A stretch of 35,332 nt of DNA from an uncultured Prevotella sp. (GCA_946998295.1 CAMPYS010000020.1:1-35332), one strand, 5' to 3'; shown: positions 17,285-25,302, counted from the first letter of the stretch. Translations and numbers: made by a program. Notes: a model not told the origin generated them from the letters alone.

Positions 17285-17317
17285 TTTATAATAAAATAAA
17301 TAATTATAATAAAAATA

Positions 17318-17677
17318 ATGGACTTAATTAAGATTGCAGAGCAAGCATTTGCAACCGGAAAAGAATTTCCAAAATTCAGAGCTGGTGATACAGTTACAGT
17401 AGCTTATAAAATTATCGAAGGTAACAAACACCGTATTCAGTTATACCGTGGAGTAGTAATAAGAATTAGTGGAGAGGGAGAGAAAAAACGTTTTACAGTT
17501 CGGAAAATGTCAGGAACAGTAGGAGTAGAACGTATTTTCCCAATGGAGTCCCCTAACATTGATTCTATAGAAGTTAATAAACGTGGTAAAGTACGTCGTG
17601 CTAAACTTTATTATTTACGTAATCTTACAGGTAAAGCTGCTCGTATTAAGGAAAAGAGAACGACTATTTCAAAGTAA
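17318..17677 (+). CDS. rplS: 50S ribosomal protein L19
   Basis: L19 sits at the 30S-50S interface of the ribosome. The 119-residue product contains the family signature RAGDTVTVAYKIIEGNKHRIQ (about 22-42, near-complete), YRGVVIRISGEG, FTVRKMSGTVGVERIFPMESP and the end GKVRRAKLYYLRNLTGKAARIKEK. It is monocistronic here, with its own promoter, a structured leader and a strong terminator. Confidence 0.98.
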   Translation: MDLIKIAEQAFATGKEFPKFRAGDTVTVAYKIIEGNKHRIQLYRGVVIRISGEGEKKRFTVRKMSGTVGVERIFPMESPNIDSIEVNKRGKVRRAKLYYLRNLTGKAARIKEKRTTISK

Positions 17678-17707
17678 TATAATATAAAGATATTAGTTTT
17701 TAATGTT

Positions 17708-17755
17708 AACAAAGAAAGTTTAAATTCATATTTATGAATTTAAACTTTCTTTGTT
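17708..17755. terminator. 23-bp perfect hairpin terminator after rplS
   Basis: Bases 17708-17730 and 17733-17755 are exact reverse complements with a 2-base gap, so the real loop is a few bases wider. T-rich sequence follows on the plus side. It separates rplS from the convergent small gene at 17767-18096 and may serve both. Confidence 0.85.
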
Positions 17756-17766
17756 CTTTTGAATAT

Positions 17767-18096
17767 TTATTTTAATTTTTCTTTATTCTTTTTCTTACAC
17801 GAATTACTTTCAATATTTTCATAATTGATTAATCCATCACTATCTCCGTGTATAGTCTCTTGTAGATCATGCCAATTTTGAAAGCCAGCGAATAACGCCA
17901 ATCTATTAAGTACTTGCTTAGAGGGTTTATCTTTAGTAGATAAATAATTTAATAATTTAGTAATTGATTTTGGATAAAGATTAATGTTATAGCATTTTAA
18001 TTTATTAGAAAGTATATCCAAGTCTTTTGTTATTTCAGAGTGGTAAGGCACTTTGTTTTCTATACTTATTAAGAACTGTTTTATATTTTTCTTCAT
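17767..18096 (-). CDS. Small helical protein, Bacteroidota-specific, function unknown
   Basis: The 109-residue product begins MKKNIKQFLISIENKV. An upstream ATG at 18120 overlaps the -7 box (18118-18125) and is unlikely. The protein is all helix with no signal peptide. The segment LYPKSITKLLNYLSTKDKPSKQVLNRLALFAGFQNWHDLQE (about 45-85) follows a pattern I know from N-terminal helical domains of many Bacteroidota regulators: a helix, a Pro-Ser-x2-x-Leu turn, then L-x-x-[FY]-x-G-[FY]-x-x-W-x-[DE]-[FL]. A DNA- or protein-binding role is therefore possible but unproven. The C-terminus is Lys-rich. It is transcribed divergently from the AICAR transformylase gene. Confidence 0.7.
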   Translation of the reverse strand: MKKNIKQFLISIENKVPYHSEITKDLDILSNKLKCYNINLYPKSITKLLNYLSTKDKPSKQVLNRLALFAGFQNWHDLQETIHGDSDGLINYENIESNSCKKKNKEKLK

Positions 18097-18117
18097 CGTT
18101 CTATAGTTATATTGATA

Positions 18118-18149
18118 CAAATTTATTAAAAGATTTGAATAAAAACAAA
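18118..18149 (-). promoter_or_regulatory. Promoter for the small helical protein
   Basis: On the minus strand, -33 TTTG (18146-18149) and -7 TAAATTTG (18118-18125) are 20 bases apart. The chosen ATG (18096) lies 21 bases further on. The -7 box covers the alternative ATG at 18120, which supports the shorter start. Confidence 0.7.
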
Positions 18150-18228
18150 AAAATAAATGATTTTTCTTATAAGAATAAAACTTTTGATAAAAAGTATTTT
18201 AATAATTATATCGTTTATATCTTTTAAG

Positions 18229-18236
18229 TAACTTTG
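18229..18236 (+). promoter_or_regulatory. Promoter -7 box for the AICAR transformylase gene
   Basis: TAACTTTG fits TAnnTTTG. An in-frame TTG at 18234 lies inside this box and so cannot be the start. The ATG at 18270 is 33 bases downstream. Confidence 0.7.
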
Positions 18237-18269
18237 CGTACATTAAATTCTAAAAATATTAATATACCG

Positions 18270-19451
18270 ATGAAAGAATTAGAACTCAAATACGGTTGTA
18301 ATCCAAACCAAAAACCTGCAAGATTATTTGTTAATGAGCAAGAGCTACCAATAAAAGTACTTAATGGTACACCTGGTTACATTAATTTTCTTGATGCTTT
18401 AAATAGTTGGCAGTTAGTAAAGGAATTAAAAGCAGTAACGGGGTTACCAGCTGCAACATCTTTTAAACACGTTAGTCCAGCAGGTGCTGCTGTAGGGTTG
18501 CCACTTAGCGAATCATTAAGGAAAATATATTTTGTGGATGATATTAATTTTGAATTATCACCATTAGCTTCTGCTTATGCACGTGCAAGAGGAACAGATA
18601 GAATGTCTTCTTTTGGAGATTTTTGTGCTTTGAGTGATGAATGTGATGAAGCAACTGCACGATTAATTTTGCGTGAAGTAAGTGATGGTATTATTGCACC
18701 TGGATACACAAAAAAAGCAATAGATATACTAAAGACAAAACGTGGTGGAAGATATAATATTATTCAAATAGATGCTAATTATATTCCTAATATTATAGAA
18801 CGTAAACAAGTTTTTGGTATAACTTTTGAGCAGAAACGAAATGATGTCGATTTAGGGGATTCAAAGATATTCGATGTAATACCAACGAAAAATAAAAACA
18901 TTACAGTTGAGGCTAAAAGGGATCTTATAATATCTCTTATTACTTTAAAATATACACAGAGTAATTCTGTATGTTATGTTAAAGATGGTCAGACTATAGG
19001 TATTGGGGCAGGGCAGCAGAGTCGTATTCATTGTACACGTTTAGCAGGTAATAAGGCTGATGAATGGTGGCTACGTCAGTGTCCTAAAGTTATTAATTTA
19101 CCATTTAAAACGAACTTAAGACGTGCTGATAGAGATAATGCTATAAATGTTTATTTGTCTGATGAATATAAAGATTTATTGCAAGATGGTATATGGCAAA
19201 ATTTTTTCACAGAGAAACCACTACCATTAACTACTGTAGAACGCAATGAATGGATAAAACAAAATAACAAAGTTTCTTTAGGTTCTGATGCCTTTTTTCC
19301 ATTTGGTGATAATATAGAACGAGCATATAAAAGTGGAGTTGAATTTGTTGCCCAAACAGGTGGTAGTATAAGAGATGATAATGTTATAGAAATATGTGAT
19401 AAATACGGAATTGCTATGACATTTACAGGTGTACGTCTTTTTCATCATTAA
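18270..19451 (+). CDS. Stand-alone AICAR transformylase (PurH C-terminal domain type)
   Basis: This enzyme formylates AICAR with 10-formyl-tetrahydrofolate in purine synthesis. The 393-residue product starts MKELELKYGCNPNQKPARLF and covers only the transformylase part of PurH. The N-terminal IMP cyclohydrolase domain is missing. The catalytic Lys-His pair is K66-H67 in SFKHVSPAGAA. SPLASAYARARGTDRMSSFGDF, YTQSNSVCYVKDGQTIGIGAGQQSR and ALGSDAFFPFGDN-like GSDAFFPFGDN are conserved. Such short forms exist in Bacteroidetes and Clostridia, often beside a complete PurH elsewhere. The stop is 33 bases before the small Lys-rich gene. Confidence 0.9.
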   Translation: MKELELKYGCNPNQKPARLFVNEQELPIKVLNGTPGYINFLDALNSWQLVKELKAVTGLPAATSFKHVSPAGAAVGLPLSESLRKIYFVDDINFELSPLASAYARARGTDRMSSFGDFCALSDECDEATARLILREVSDGIIAPGYTKKAIDILKTKRGGRYNIIQIDANYIPNIIERKQVFGITFEQKRNDVDLGDSKIFDVIPTKNKNITVEAKRDLIISLITLKYTQSNSVCYVKDGQTIGIGAGQQSRIHCTRLAGNKADEWWLRQCPKVINLPFKTNLRRADRDNAINVYLSDEYKDLLQDGIWQNFFTEKPLPLTTVERNEWIKQNNKVSLGSDAFFPFGDNIERAYKSGVEFVAQTGGSIRDDNVIEICDKYGIAMTFTGVRLFHH

Positions 19452-19484
19452 AGGAACATAAATATAATAGGAAGTTTTATACAA

Positions 19485-19673
19485 ATGGGTAATCAAATAG
19501 ACGATATAATAGAGACAGGAATTGTTTTTAAAGGAAGTCCAAAAACAAATTTAGATAAAGGTAAAATAAAAACTAAGGCAAAAAAGAAAAAGTATATAAC
19601 TGGCTCTCATGGATCAGGTAGTGCAAAACAAAAAGCTAAATATCGCCAGCAAAGAGCAAATAGACATAAATAA
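19485..19673 (+). CDS. Small lysine-rich protein, unknown
   Basis: The 62-residue product is MGNQIDDIIETGIVFKG, a polar linker, then a strongly basic second half (KIKTKAKKKKYITG, AKQKAKYRQQRANRHK). It has no signal peptide or cysteines. The basic, presumably disordered tail suggests RNA or ribosome binding, but I recognise no family. It does not match ribosomal protein THX. It lies 33 bases after the AICAR transformylase gene and before a strong terminator, so the two probably share an mRNA. Confidence 0.6.
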   Translation: MGNQIDDIIETGIVFKGSPKTNLDKGKIKTKAKKKKYITGSHGSGSAKQKAKYRQQRANRHK

Positions 19674-19685
19674 TATATAAAAATA

Positions 19686-19719
19686 AAATATAGGGTGTAT
19701 GCGAGTACACCCTATATTT
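19686..19719. terminator. Bidirectional terminator, 14-bp stem
   Basis: Bases 19686-19699 pair perfectly with 19706-19719 around the 6-base loop TGCGAG, with A/T-rich flanks on both sides. It lies between the convergent Lys-rich protein gene (+) and outer-membrane protein gene (-). Confidence 0.85.
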
Positions 19720-19731
19720 ATAATGGTAATA

Positions 19732-20574
19732 TTATAAGTTTATTCCAATTCCAATACCTATAGGATTAGTATCATAAGTATCTTTTAATAGTTTTGTTAA
19801 GCTATAATGTGCATATATACTAATGTTTGAAAATCCTATAATTCCTTCTACATTAGCACCCAATATATTATAATTTATATTTCTTGAAACAGAGTGACGA
19901 GTATTACCAGTTCTGTATTTACTTACTAAATCATTTCTCCATTCAAACGAACATCCTAAACCTATAAACATTGATTTACTACCAAGTGTATTTTTATATT
20001 CTAAAATTATAGGTATTTTGAGATAGTTATAACGTAAGAAACTTGTGCAAGCTTCTTTCTCATTATTTGGTACTATAATTGCTTTGCCGTCAATGTCATT
20101 TAGTTTGTACTGTGGGAGGAAGTGGTTATGAATTATTCCAAATTGTATTCCAGAAGCTATTCCTAATGTGTTTTCCTTGTTAAGTTGTATACCAAGATAA
20201 CACAGTGTTACTCCCCATTCTAAAGATTTTCCATTTCTTGCATGAATATCTGTACTACTGTTTAGCAAGTTTGTACCAATGAAAATGCTTGGAATGTCAG
20301 GATAAAATGTCTTTTCTTCTTTCTTAAATGGATAGAAACACGATGAGAAAAATACATATTTTCTTTTTAAATCATCAACAAAAATATATTTTTTAGTTTT
20401 ATGGTTATATTTACCATTATTTGTATTCACATCAATATTGATAGAATTATTATTCTTTTCAGAAATAACTATATCCTTGCCTTTATATTTGACAATAGTA
20501 TCATTTTCATTGTTACTCATTGCTGGAATTACAGAGATTAGTAGTAGACTTAATGTTAGAAATTTAATTTTCAT
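19732..20574 (-). CDS. Outer membrane beta-barrel protein, function unknown
   Basis: The 280-residue product has a signal peptide, MKIKFLTLSLLLISVIPAMS (1-20). A polar N-terminal region (21-75) is followed by alternating amphipathic strands such as LEWGVTLCYLGIQL, TLGIASGIQFGII, YLKIPIILEY, SMFIGLGCSFEW and VEGIIGFSNISIYAHYSLT. It ends GIGIGINL. The pattern fits small porin-like barrels of Bacteroidota (8-10 strands). No known ligand or enzyme motif is present. It has its own -7 box and is divergent from the MutS-like gene. Confidence 0.75.
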   Translation of the reverse strand: MKIKFLTLSLLLISVIPAMSNNENDTIVKYKGKDIVISEKNNNSINIDVNTNNGKYNHKTKKYIFVDDLKRKYVFFSSCFYPFKKEEKTFYPDIPSIFIGTNLLNSSTDIHARNGKSLEWGVTLCYLGIQLNKENTLGIASGIQFGIIHNHFLPQYKLNDIDGKAIIVPNNEKEACTSFLRYNYLKIPIILEYKNTLGSKSMFIGLGCSFEWRNDLVSKYRTGNTRHSVSRNINYNILGANVEGIIGFSNISIYAHYSLTKLLKDTYDTNPIGIGIGINL

Positions 20575-20610
20575 AAAAACTGAATTTATGTTAGTAATAT
20601 AATATTGCTA

Positions 20611-20618
20611 CAAAGATA
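20611..20618 (-). promoter_or_regulatory. Promoter -7 box for the outer-membrane barrel gene
   Basis: Minus-strand TATCTTTG fits TAnnTTTG and ends 36 bases before the ATG. No -33 TTG is visible. Confidence 0.6.
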
Positions 20619-20661
20619 ATCTTTTTTTTATAAAAATGGAAATAATTATATATAAAATAGT

Positions 20662-20669
20662 TAACTTTG
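20662..20669 (+). promoter_or_regulatory. Promoter -7 box four bases before the MutS-like start codon
   Basis: TAACTTTG fits TAnnTTTG. The ATG at 20674 begins 5 bases after its last G, close to where transcription should begin. If the box is used, the mRNA is leaderless or nearly so. No -33 TTG is seen. Confidence 0.5.
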
Positions 20670-20673
20670 TTGC

Positions 20674-22476
20674 ATGAATACTAAATTAAGCAAGAAATAT
20701 AATCAAAAAATAGAAGAGTTAGCTAAATTAATTGCAACTTTAAAAACGAGAGGACAGATAATAGTTTTATTAGAATTAATTTTGTTTATCATTATTATAT
20801 GTATAATAATATTTTATGCAATTTTAAAGCAAAATCAAATATTATTAGTTATAGCTTTTTTATTAGTTTTTTTATATTTTTATCTTCGTAAGTTAGACTT
20901 TAAAAATGATACTAAATTATCCGACTTAAAATCTTTGTTAGTTGTATATAAAGATGAAGTAGATTATCAAAATGGTATATTCTTAAAATTTAGAAATGGA
21001 GAATCTTATCTCGATCCAAATCATAGGTATGCTTATGACCTTGATATCTTTGGAGATAAGTCTTTATTTCAACGTATTAATCGTACAATATCTACTGGAG
21101 GAAATGATTATTTAGCAAAATGTTTATTAAATACTATTTCAGTAAAAGGGTTATCTAAATATTCTTTTGTGCTTAATAGGCAGAAAACAATAAGTAATTT
21201 AACTACTAAAGAATTATTTTTATCAAAATTTAAATCTATTTCTGCAGATGAGCCTATAGATACTAAAGGTGTAAAGAAAGCTATTGATTTAATAGATACG
21301 ATAAAAGTACCAAGCTATTTTATAAATACTATCATGTTGATTTTTGTATATTTATTACGAATAGCATTTTATGTTAGTATTATTTTAGGGATTATGAGTA
21401 TTGTAACACCTGTATTACCTATTTGGGTAGGATTGATTAATTTGTTTATATCTGTATTTATCAGCAAGAAATATTTTAGCATGATAAATAATGTTTTAGA
21501 TAATCTTAAACTTTATATTAAAAAATATCAAAAAATAATACGAGTAGTAACAAATGAAAAATTTGAATCAAACGAGTTATTAGAAATAAAAGAATCCTTA
21601 CAGAAAGCTCATTATAGTTTTGATAAAATAGAACGTTTATCTCAGAAAATAGATAATAGGAGTAATCAAATAGGAATGATACTATTTAATAGCTTTTTTA
21701 TGGTAGATTTTTTCATAGTAAGAGATTTTGTTAAATTGCAAAAACTTAACAAGATAAATCATGAAGCGTGGATTGACAATGTAAGTAAGATAGATGCATT
21801 AGTATCAATGGCTAATTTTGCTTTAAATGAAAATAAAGCAATATTTCCAAAAATAATAGATGAAAATAAAGTAATTTATAAGACTAAAAATATATATCAT
21901 CCGTTTTTGGGCGAAAAAGCTATACCTAATGATTTTTTCATAAATAATAGAGAATATTATATTATTACTGGGGCAAATATGGCAGGTAAAAGTACTTTTT
22001 TGCGATCAATAGGTATTAATTATGTGTTAGCTATAAATGGTTTACCTGTTTTTGCAGACGATATGGAAATTTCGTTATTTTATCTATTTACAAATATGCG
22101 TACAAAAGATGATCTCACTCATGGAATATCTTATTTTAATGCTGAGTTGTTGCGATTAAAACAATTAATAAATTCTTTGGATATAGAAACGCCAACACTT
22201 ATAATATTAGATGAAATACTTAAAGGTACAAATTCTGTTGATAAGCTTAATGGTTCACGATTATTCCTAAAATATATATCAGATAAAAATGTAACTGGAA
22301 TAATTGCTACTCATGATTTGGAGTTATCTAATCTTGAGAAAGAACAACCAAATAGATTTCATAATTATTGTTTTGAGATTCAATTAAGCGATCAATTAAC
22401 CTATCCATACAAGATAACAAAAAGCGTAGCACGAAACCAAAATGCTACTTATTTATTAAAGCAACTACTTACTTAA
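20674..22476 (+). CDS. Membrane-anchored MutS-like ATPase
   Basis: The 600-residue product has the MutS ATPase domain at its C-terminus: Walker A GANMAGKS (433-440), DLTHGISYFNAEL (about 486-498) and Walker B LIILDEILKGTNS (about 506-518), with ATHDLELS after it. It lacks the mismatch-binding domains of MutS1. Instead there are two hydrophobic pairs: about 29-71 (IIVLLELILFIIIICIIIFY and a second helix) and about 212-262. It should sit in the inner membrane with its ATPase in the cytoplasm. Bacteroidota genomes carry such MutS-related proteins annotated as mismatch repair, but nothing here supports that role. It is probably leaderless and monocistronic. Confidence 0.88.
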   Translation: MNTKLSKKYNQKIEELAKLIATLKTRGQIIVLLELILFIIIICIIIFYAILKQNQILLVIAFLLVFLYFYLRKLDFKNDTKLSDLKSLLVVYKDEVDYQNGIFLKFRNGESYLDPNHRYAYDLDIFGDKSLFQRINRTISTGGNDYLAKCLLNTISVKGLSKYSFVLNRQKTISNLTTKELFLSKFKSISADEPIDTKGVKKAIDLIDTIKVPSYFINTIMLIFVYLLRIAFYVSIILGIMSIVTPVLPIWVGLINLFISVFISKKYFSMINNVLDNLKLYIKKYQKIIRVVTNEKFESNELLEIKESLQKAHYSFDKIERLSQKIDNRSNQIGMILFNSFFMVDFFIVRDFVKLQKLNKINHEAWIDNVSKIDALVSMANFALNENKAIFPKIIDENKVIYKTKNIYHPFLGEKAIPNDFFINNREYYIITGANMAGKSTFLRSIGINYVLAINGLPVFADDMEISLFYLFTNMRTKDDLTHGISYFNAELLRLKQLINSLDIETPTLIILDEILKGTNSVDKLNGSRLFLKYISDKNVTGIIATHDLELSNLEKEQPNRFHNYCFEIQLSDQLTYPYKITKSVARNQNATYLLKQLLT

Positions 22477-22512
22477 ATATTATAGTTATTCTATTTTACC
22501 TACTTTTAGGTA

Positions 22513-22543
22513 TTGTTATACGGTATAAAAATTTATAATTTTG
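22513..22543 (+). promoter_or_regulatory. TonB receptor operon promoter with palindromic operator in the spacer
   Basis: -33 TTG (22513-22515) and -7 TAATTTTG (22536-22543) are 20 bases apart. The perfect 6-1-6 palindrome TTATACGGTATAA (22516-22528) starts immediately after the -33 element. A bound protein there would block RNA polymerase, so a metal- or redox-responsive repressor of the Fur/Zur/PerR kind is a reasonable guess. The start codon lies about 310 bases further on. Confidence 0.65.
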
Positions 22544-22695
22544 TCCCATAAAATATATATATATTATATATATTATGATAAAAAATATATAGAGTCATAC
22601 GTGTATTTATCTTGTTATTATTTAAATAGTATTGATATATAATACGTTATGTCGTATATATGTAAAAAGAACTTTTCTATTATAGCCTAAGAATA

Positions 22696-22735
22696 AATAA
22701 GAGACAGCTTATTAGAGTGTTGTGTTTCTCTTTTT
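22696..22735 (+). promoter_or_regulatory. Two mutually exclusive hairpins in the TonB receptor leader
   Basis: Hairpin A: AATAAG (22696-22701) with CTTATT (22708-22713). Hairpin B: AAGAGACA (22699-22706) with TGTTTCTCTT (22723-22732), with a 2-base bulge and a U-rich tail to 22735. They share bases, so only one can form. B resembles an intrinsic terminator, which would make A an antiterminator. The stems are short and the case is speculative. Confidence 0.3.
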
Positions 22736-22852
22736 GTAGTAGTTAATAAATTTCAATATGAAATATTAATTACAGAAAAAAAGGTAATAATAGTATATAA
22801 TGAGAACAGAATGAATTAAAATAAATTAATTAAATGTGATTTATATAAGAAA

Positions 22853-25294
22853 ATGAGGATTAAACCAAAAGTTTACCTATGTGTAAATCGTCCATATTTT
22901 AAGAAGCAAAATATGGAGTTTGTATGTAAAATTATGCTTATAGCACTACTAATGTTATGTAGTAGTCCTTTACTTTCTATAGCTAATAGCACCAATACTT
23001 TGTCTGCTACTAATGAAGAAGGAATTAAAGCAGAGTTTTTTATTGTAAGTGAATCAACTAAGGACCCAATAATAGGAGCCGTAGTTCGCTGTGAAGGTGC
23101 AATATCTGATGCTGTTACCAATATGGATGGTAAGTGTATAGTAACATTTAAAGCAGGTGTTAGTAAAACTAAAGTAACAATTTCTTATATTGGGTATAAG
23201 AAATTAGTTTCTGTGGTACAACTTATCAGTGGCAAGCCAATTAGATTAGCACTTAAAGATGATGCAAAAACTATAAGGGAAGTAGTAGTGTCAACTCAAA
23301 GACGTCATACTAATGTAATGCAGCAGGCAGTTAAAATTGATGCTGAAGATCTTGAAAAAGGTGGTGCAACATCTTTAGCAAAAATGTTAGAGACAGTACC
23401 AGGTGTAAGTTCTATTAGTACGGGAAATACCATTGCTAAACCTGTTATACAAGGTATGCATAGTAGCCGTATTTTATTAATGAATAATGGAGTAAAACTT
23501 GAAAGTCAGAGTTGGGGCGCAGATCATGCCCCTGAAATTGATTATACAGGTTCTAATATGGTAGAAGTTGTAAAAGGTGCAGAATGTATCCGCTATGGTT
23601 TTGGTGCTATGGGTGGAGTTGTTCTACTTAATGATGCACCATTACCTTATGGTTATAATAAAGTTAAGGTAAAAGGTAATGTTAATGTAGGTTATGATAC
23701 AAATGCACGGGGTGTAAGTGGATCTGGTAGTATTGAGGCAGGATACAAGAAAGTTGGTCTTCGTGTACATGGTATGTATACTAAAGGAGGTGACTATCGT
23801 ACAGCTGAATACATACTTAACAATACAGGTTACAATACTATAAGTATGTCTGCTTTAGCGGGTTATCAAAGCAAAAAATTAACAGCAACTTTATTTACTA
23901 GTATTTATTATCAAAGAAGTGGTATATATTATGCAAGTAAAATATCTGATATAGATCAGTTGTTAAAACGTTTTGAATATGGAAGACCATCTGAAGGGAC
24001 ATTTTTCCCCTTTTCATATACAATAAAACCTCCTTTTCAACAGTCTCAACACTTTACAGTGAAAGGGGAAATTAAATATGATATTAATAAAAATCATAAA
24101 TTAGATATTACAGGATCCTATCAGGTAAATTTACGTCAAGAGTTTGAAAATAGGAAAAAAGCACAATGGAGTTACATCCCTATGCAAGACTTAATATTAA
24201 GTACTTATAAGTTAGATGGTATATGGCATGCTAATTGGAATTTGTTAGGAATGACCTCTGATGTTGGTGTATCTAATTCTTATCAAGAAAACTTTAATTA
24301 TCCAGGAACAAAACAGCCTGCATTTGTTCCTAATTTTGCTGCCTTATCTATGGGAGGGTTCTTCCTTCATAAAGTACATATTAATAAATTACAGTGTGCT
24401 TTAGGTATGCGTTATGATTTTCGTGTAATGTCTGTTAATGGTTATACTACGTTGAGTAACTATACTTATTATGATGATTTCAAAATATATAGTAACTTTA
24501 CAAGTAGCTTAGCAGCTCACTACCAATTCAATACTAATTGGGATGCTAGATTTAATATAGGATGGTCATGGCGTCCACCAGATATTAATGAATTATATGC
24601 TATAGGTCTACAAGATGGCTCTTATTGGGTTGTTGGTAACCGACACTTGGAAAGTGAACGTGGCTGGAAATCAGTTATCGGTGGGCGTTACCATAATACA
24701 TGGTTATCTATAGAGCCAAGCGCTTTTTTACAGAAAGTAACAAGTTATATATATGATCATATAGGTACAGGTAAAGATAGATTTCATAATCACCCAAGTG
24801 GTAAATATCCTAAATTTATGTATGATCAAGATGATGTTACACTATATGGTGGAGATATTGAAGCTACAGTAAATCCGATTACGGGGTTAGCTATAGTAGC
24901 CAAAGGCGAATGGATATTTGCACGTAATATTACACGTAATGATTGGCTACCATTTATGCCATCAGATAGATACGGACTAACAGCATCTTATAACCAAGTA
25001 TTAACTAAAGATAAAAAATATAATGCATCTTTATCACTTTCTGGTATATACGTTACAAAACAAATACGTTTTGATCCAGATAAAGATTTAGTTCCAAATT
25101 CTCCAGATCCTTATTTCTTATTAAATGGTACAGCAGAGCTTTCTATCAAGCTACCACATAAACGTCAATTAAAATTTATGATAGTTGGTGAGAATATATT
25201 GAATAGCTTATATAAGGAATATACTGATAGATTTAGATATTATGCTCATGAGCGTGGTGCAAATTTTTCAATCCGAACATTGTTTAAATTCTAA
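22853..25294 (+). CDS. TonB-dependent outer membrane receptor, ZnuD-like plug
   Basis: The 813-residue product is full length. The signal peptide is around 21-45 (an alternative start M21 at 22913 would give a more standard one). Next is a carboxypeptidase-regulatory beta domain (about 60-135), a TonB-box-like IREVVVSTQ (141-149), the plug (about 155-262) and a 22-strand barrel ending in F. The plug segment TVPGVSSISTGNTIAKPVIQ, RILLMNNGVKLESQSWGADH and MVEVVKGAECIRYGFGAMGG resembles ZnuD-type zinc/haem receptors. The loop DRFHNHPSGKYPKF and GGDIEA also fit that group. It imports a scarce ligand across the outer membrane using TonB energy. Zinc, another metal or haem is my inference. It is first in an operon with three lipoprotein genes. 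Confidence 0.9.
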   Translation: MRIKPKVYLCVNRPYFKKQNMEFVCKIMLIALLMLCSSPLLSIANSTNTLSATNEEGIKAEFFIVSESTKDPIIGAVVRCEGAISDAVTNMDGKCIVTFKAGVSKTKVTISYIGYKKLVSVVQLISGKPIRLALKDDAKTIREVVVSTQRRHTNVMQQAVKIDAEDLEKGGATSLAKMLETVPGVSSISTGNTIAKPVIQGMHSSRILLMNNGVKLESQSWGADHAPEIDYTGSNMVEVVKGAECIRYGFGAMGGVVLLNDAPLPYGYNKVKVKGNVNVGYDTNARGVSGSGSIEAGYKKVGLRVHGMYTKGGDYRTAEYILNNTGYNTISMSALAGYQSKKLTATLFTSIYYQRSGIYYASKISDIDQLLKRFEYGRPSEGTFFPFSYTIKPPFQQSQHFTVKGEIKYDINKNHKLDITGSYQVNLRQEFENRKKAQWSYIPMQDLILSTYKLDGIWHANWNLLGMTSDVGVSNSYQENFNYPGTKQPAFVPNFAALSMGGFFLHKVHINKLQCALGMRYDFRVMSVNGYTTLSNYTYYDDFKIYSNFTSSLAAHYQFNTNWDARFNIGWSWRPPDINELYAIGLQDGSYWVVGNRHLESERGWKSVIGGRYHNTWLSIEPSAFLQKVTSYIYDHIGTGKDRFHNHPSGKYPKFMYDQDDVTLYGGDIEATVNPITGLAIVAKGEWIFARNITRNDWLPFMPSDRYGLTASYNQVLTKDKKYNASLSLSGIYVTKQIRFDPDKDLVPNSPDPYFLLNGTAELSIKLPHKRQLKFMIVGENILNSLYKEYTDRFRYYAHERGANFSIRTLFKF

Positions 25295-25302
25295 ATACAA
25301 AA

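Larger units (their letters stand above)
22477..22852. other. 376-base regulatory region before the TonB receptor operon
   Basis: There is no credible ORF. From left to right it holds a 6-bp hairpin TACCTA-CTTT-TAGGTA (22497-22512, perhaps the end of the MutS-like mRNA) and a promoter with an internal palindrome (22513-22543). Then come two further ATAC/GTAT-type inverted repeats (22597-22606 and about 22640-22660) and two mutually exclusive hairpins (22696-22732). The final 115 bases are AT-rich with no pattern that I can name. Confidence 0.7.

Noticed and set aside
18234..18269. TTG-initiated 5' extension of the AICAR transformylase
   Set aside because: The TTG is part of the -7 box TAACTTTG, so it cannot be in the mRNA as a start. 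The family N-terminus fits the ATG at 18270.
22543..22590. TA-dinucleotide-rich stretch as a possible origin or satellite
   Set aside because: It is short, irregular AT-rich sequence downstream of a promoter. There are no DnaA-box clusters and no regular repeat unit.
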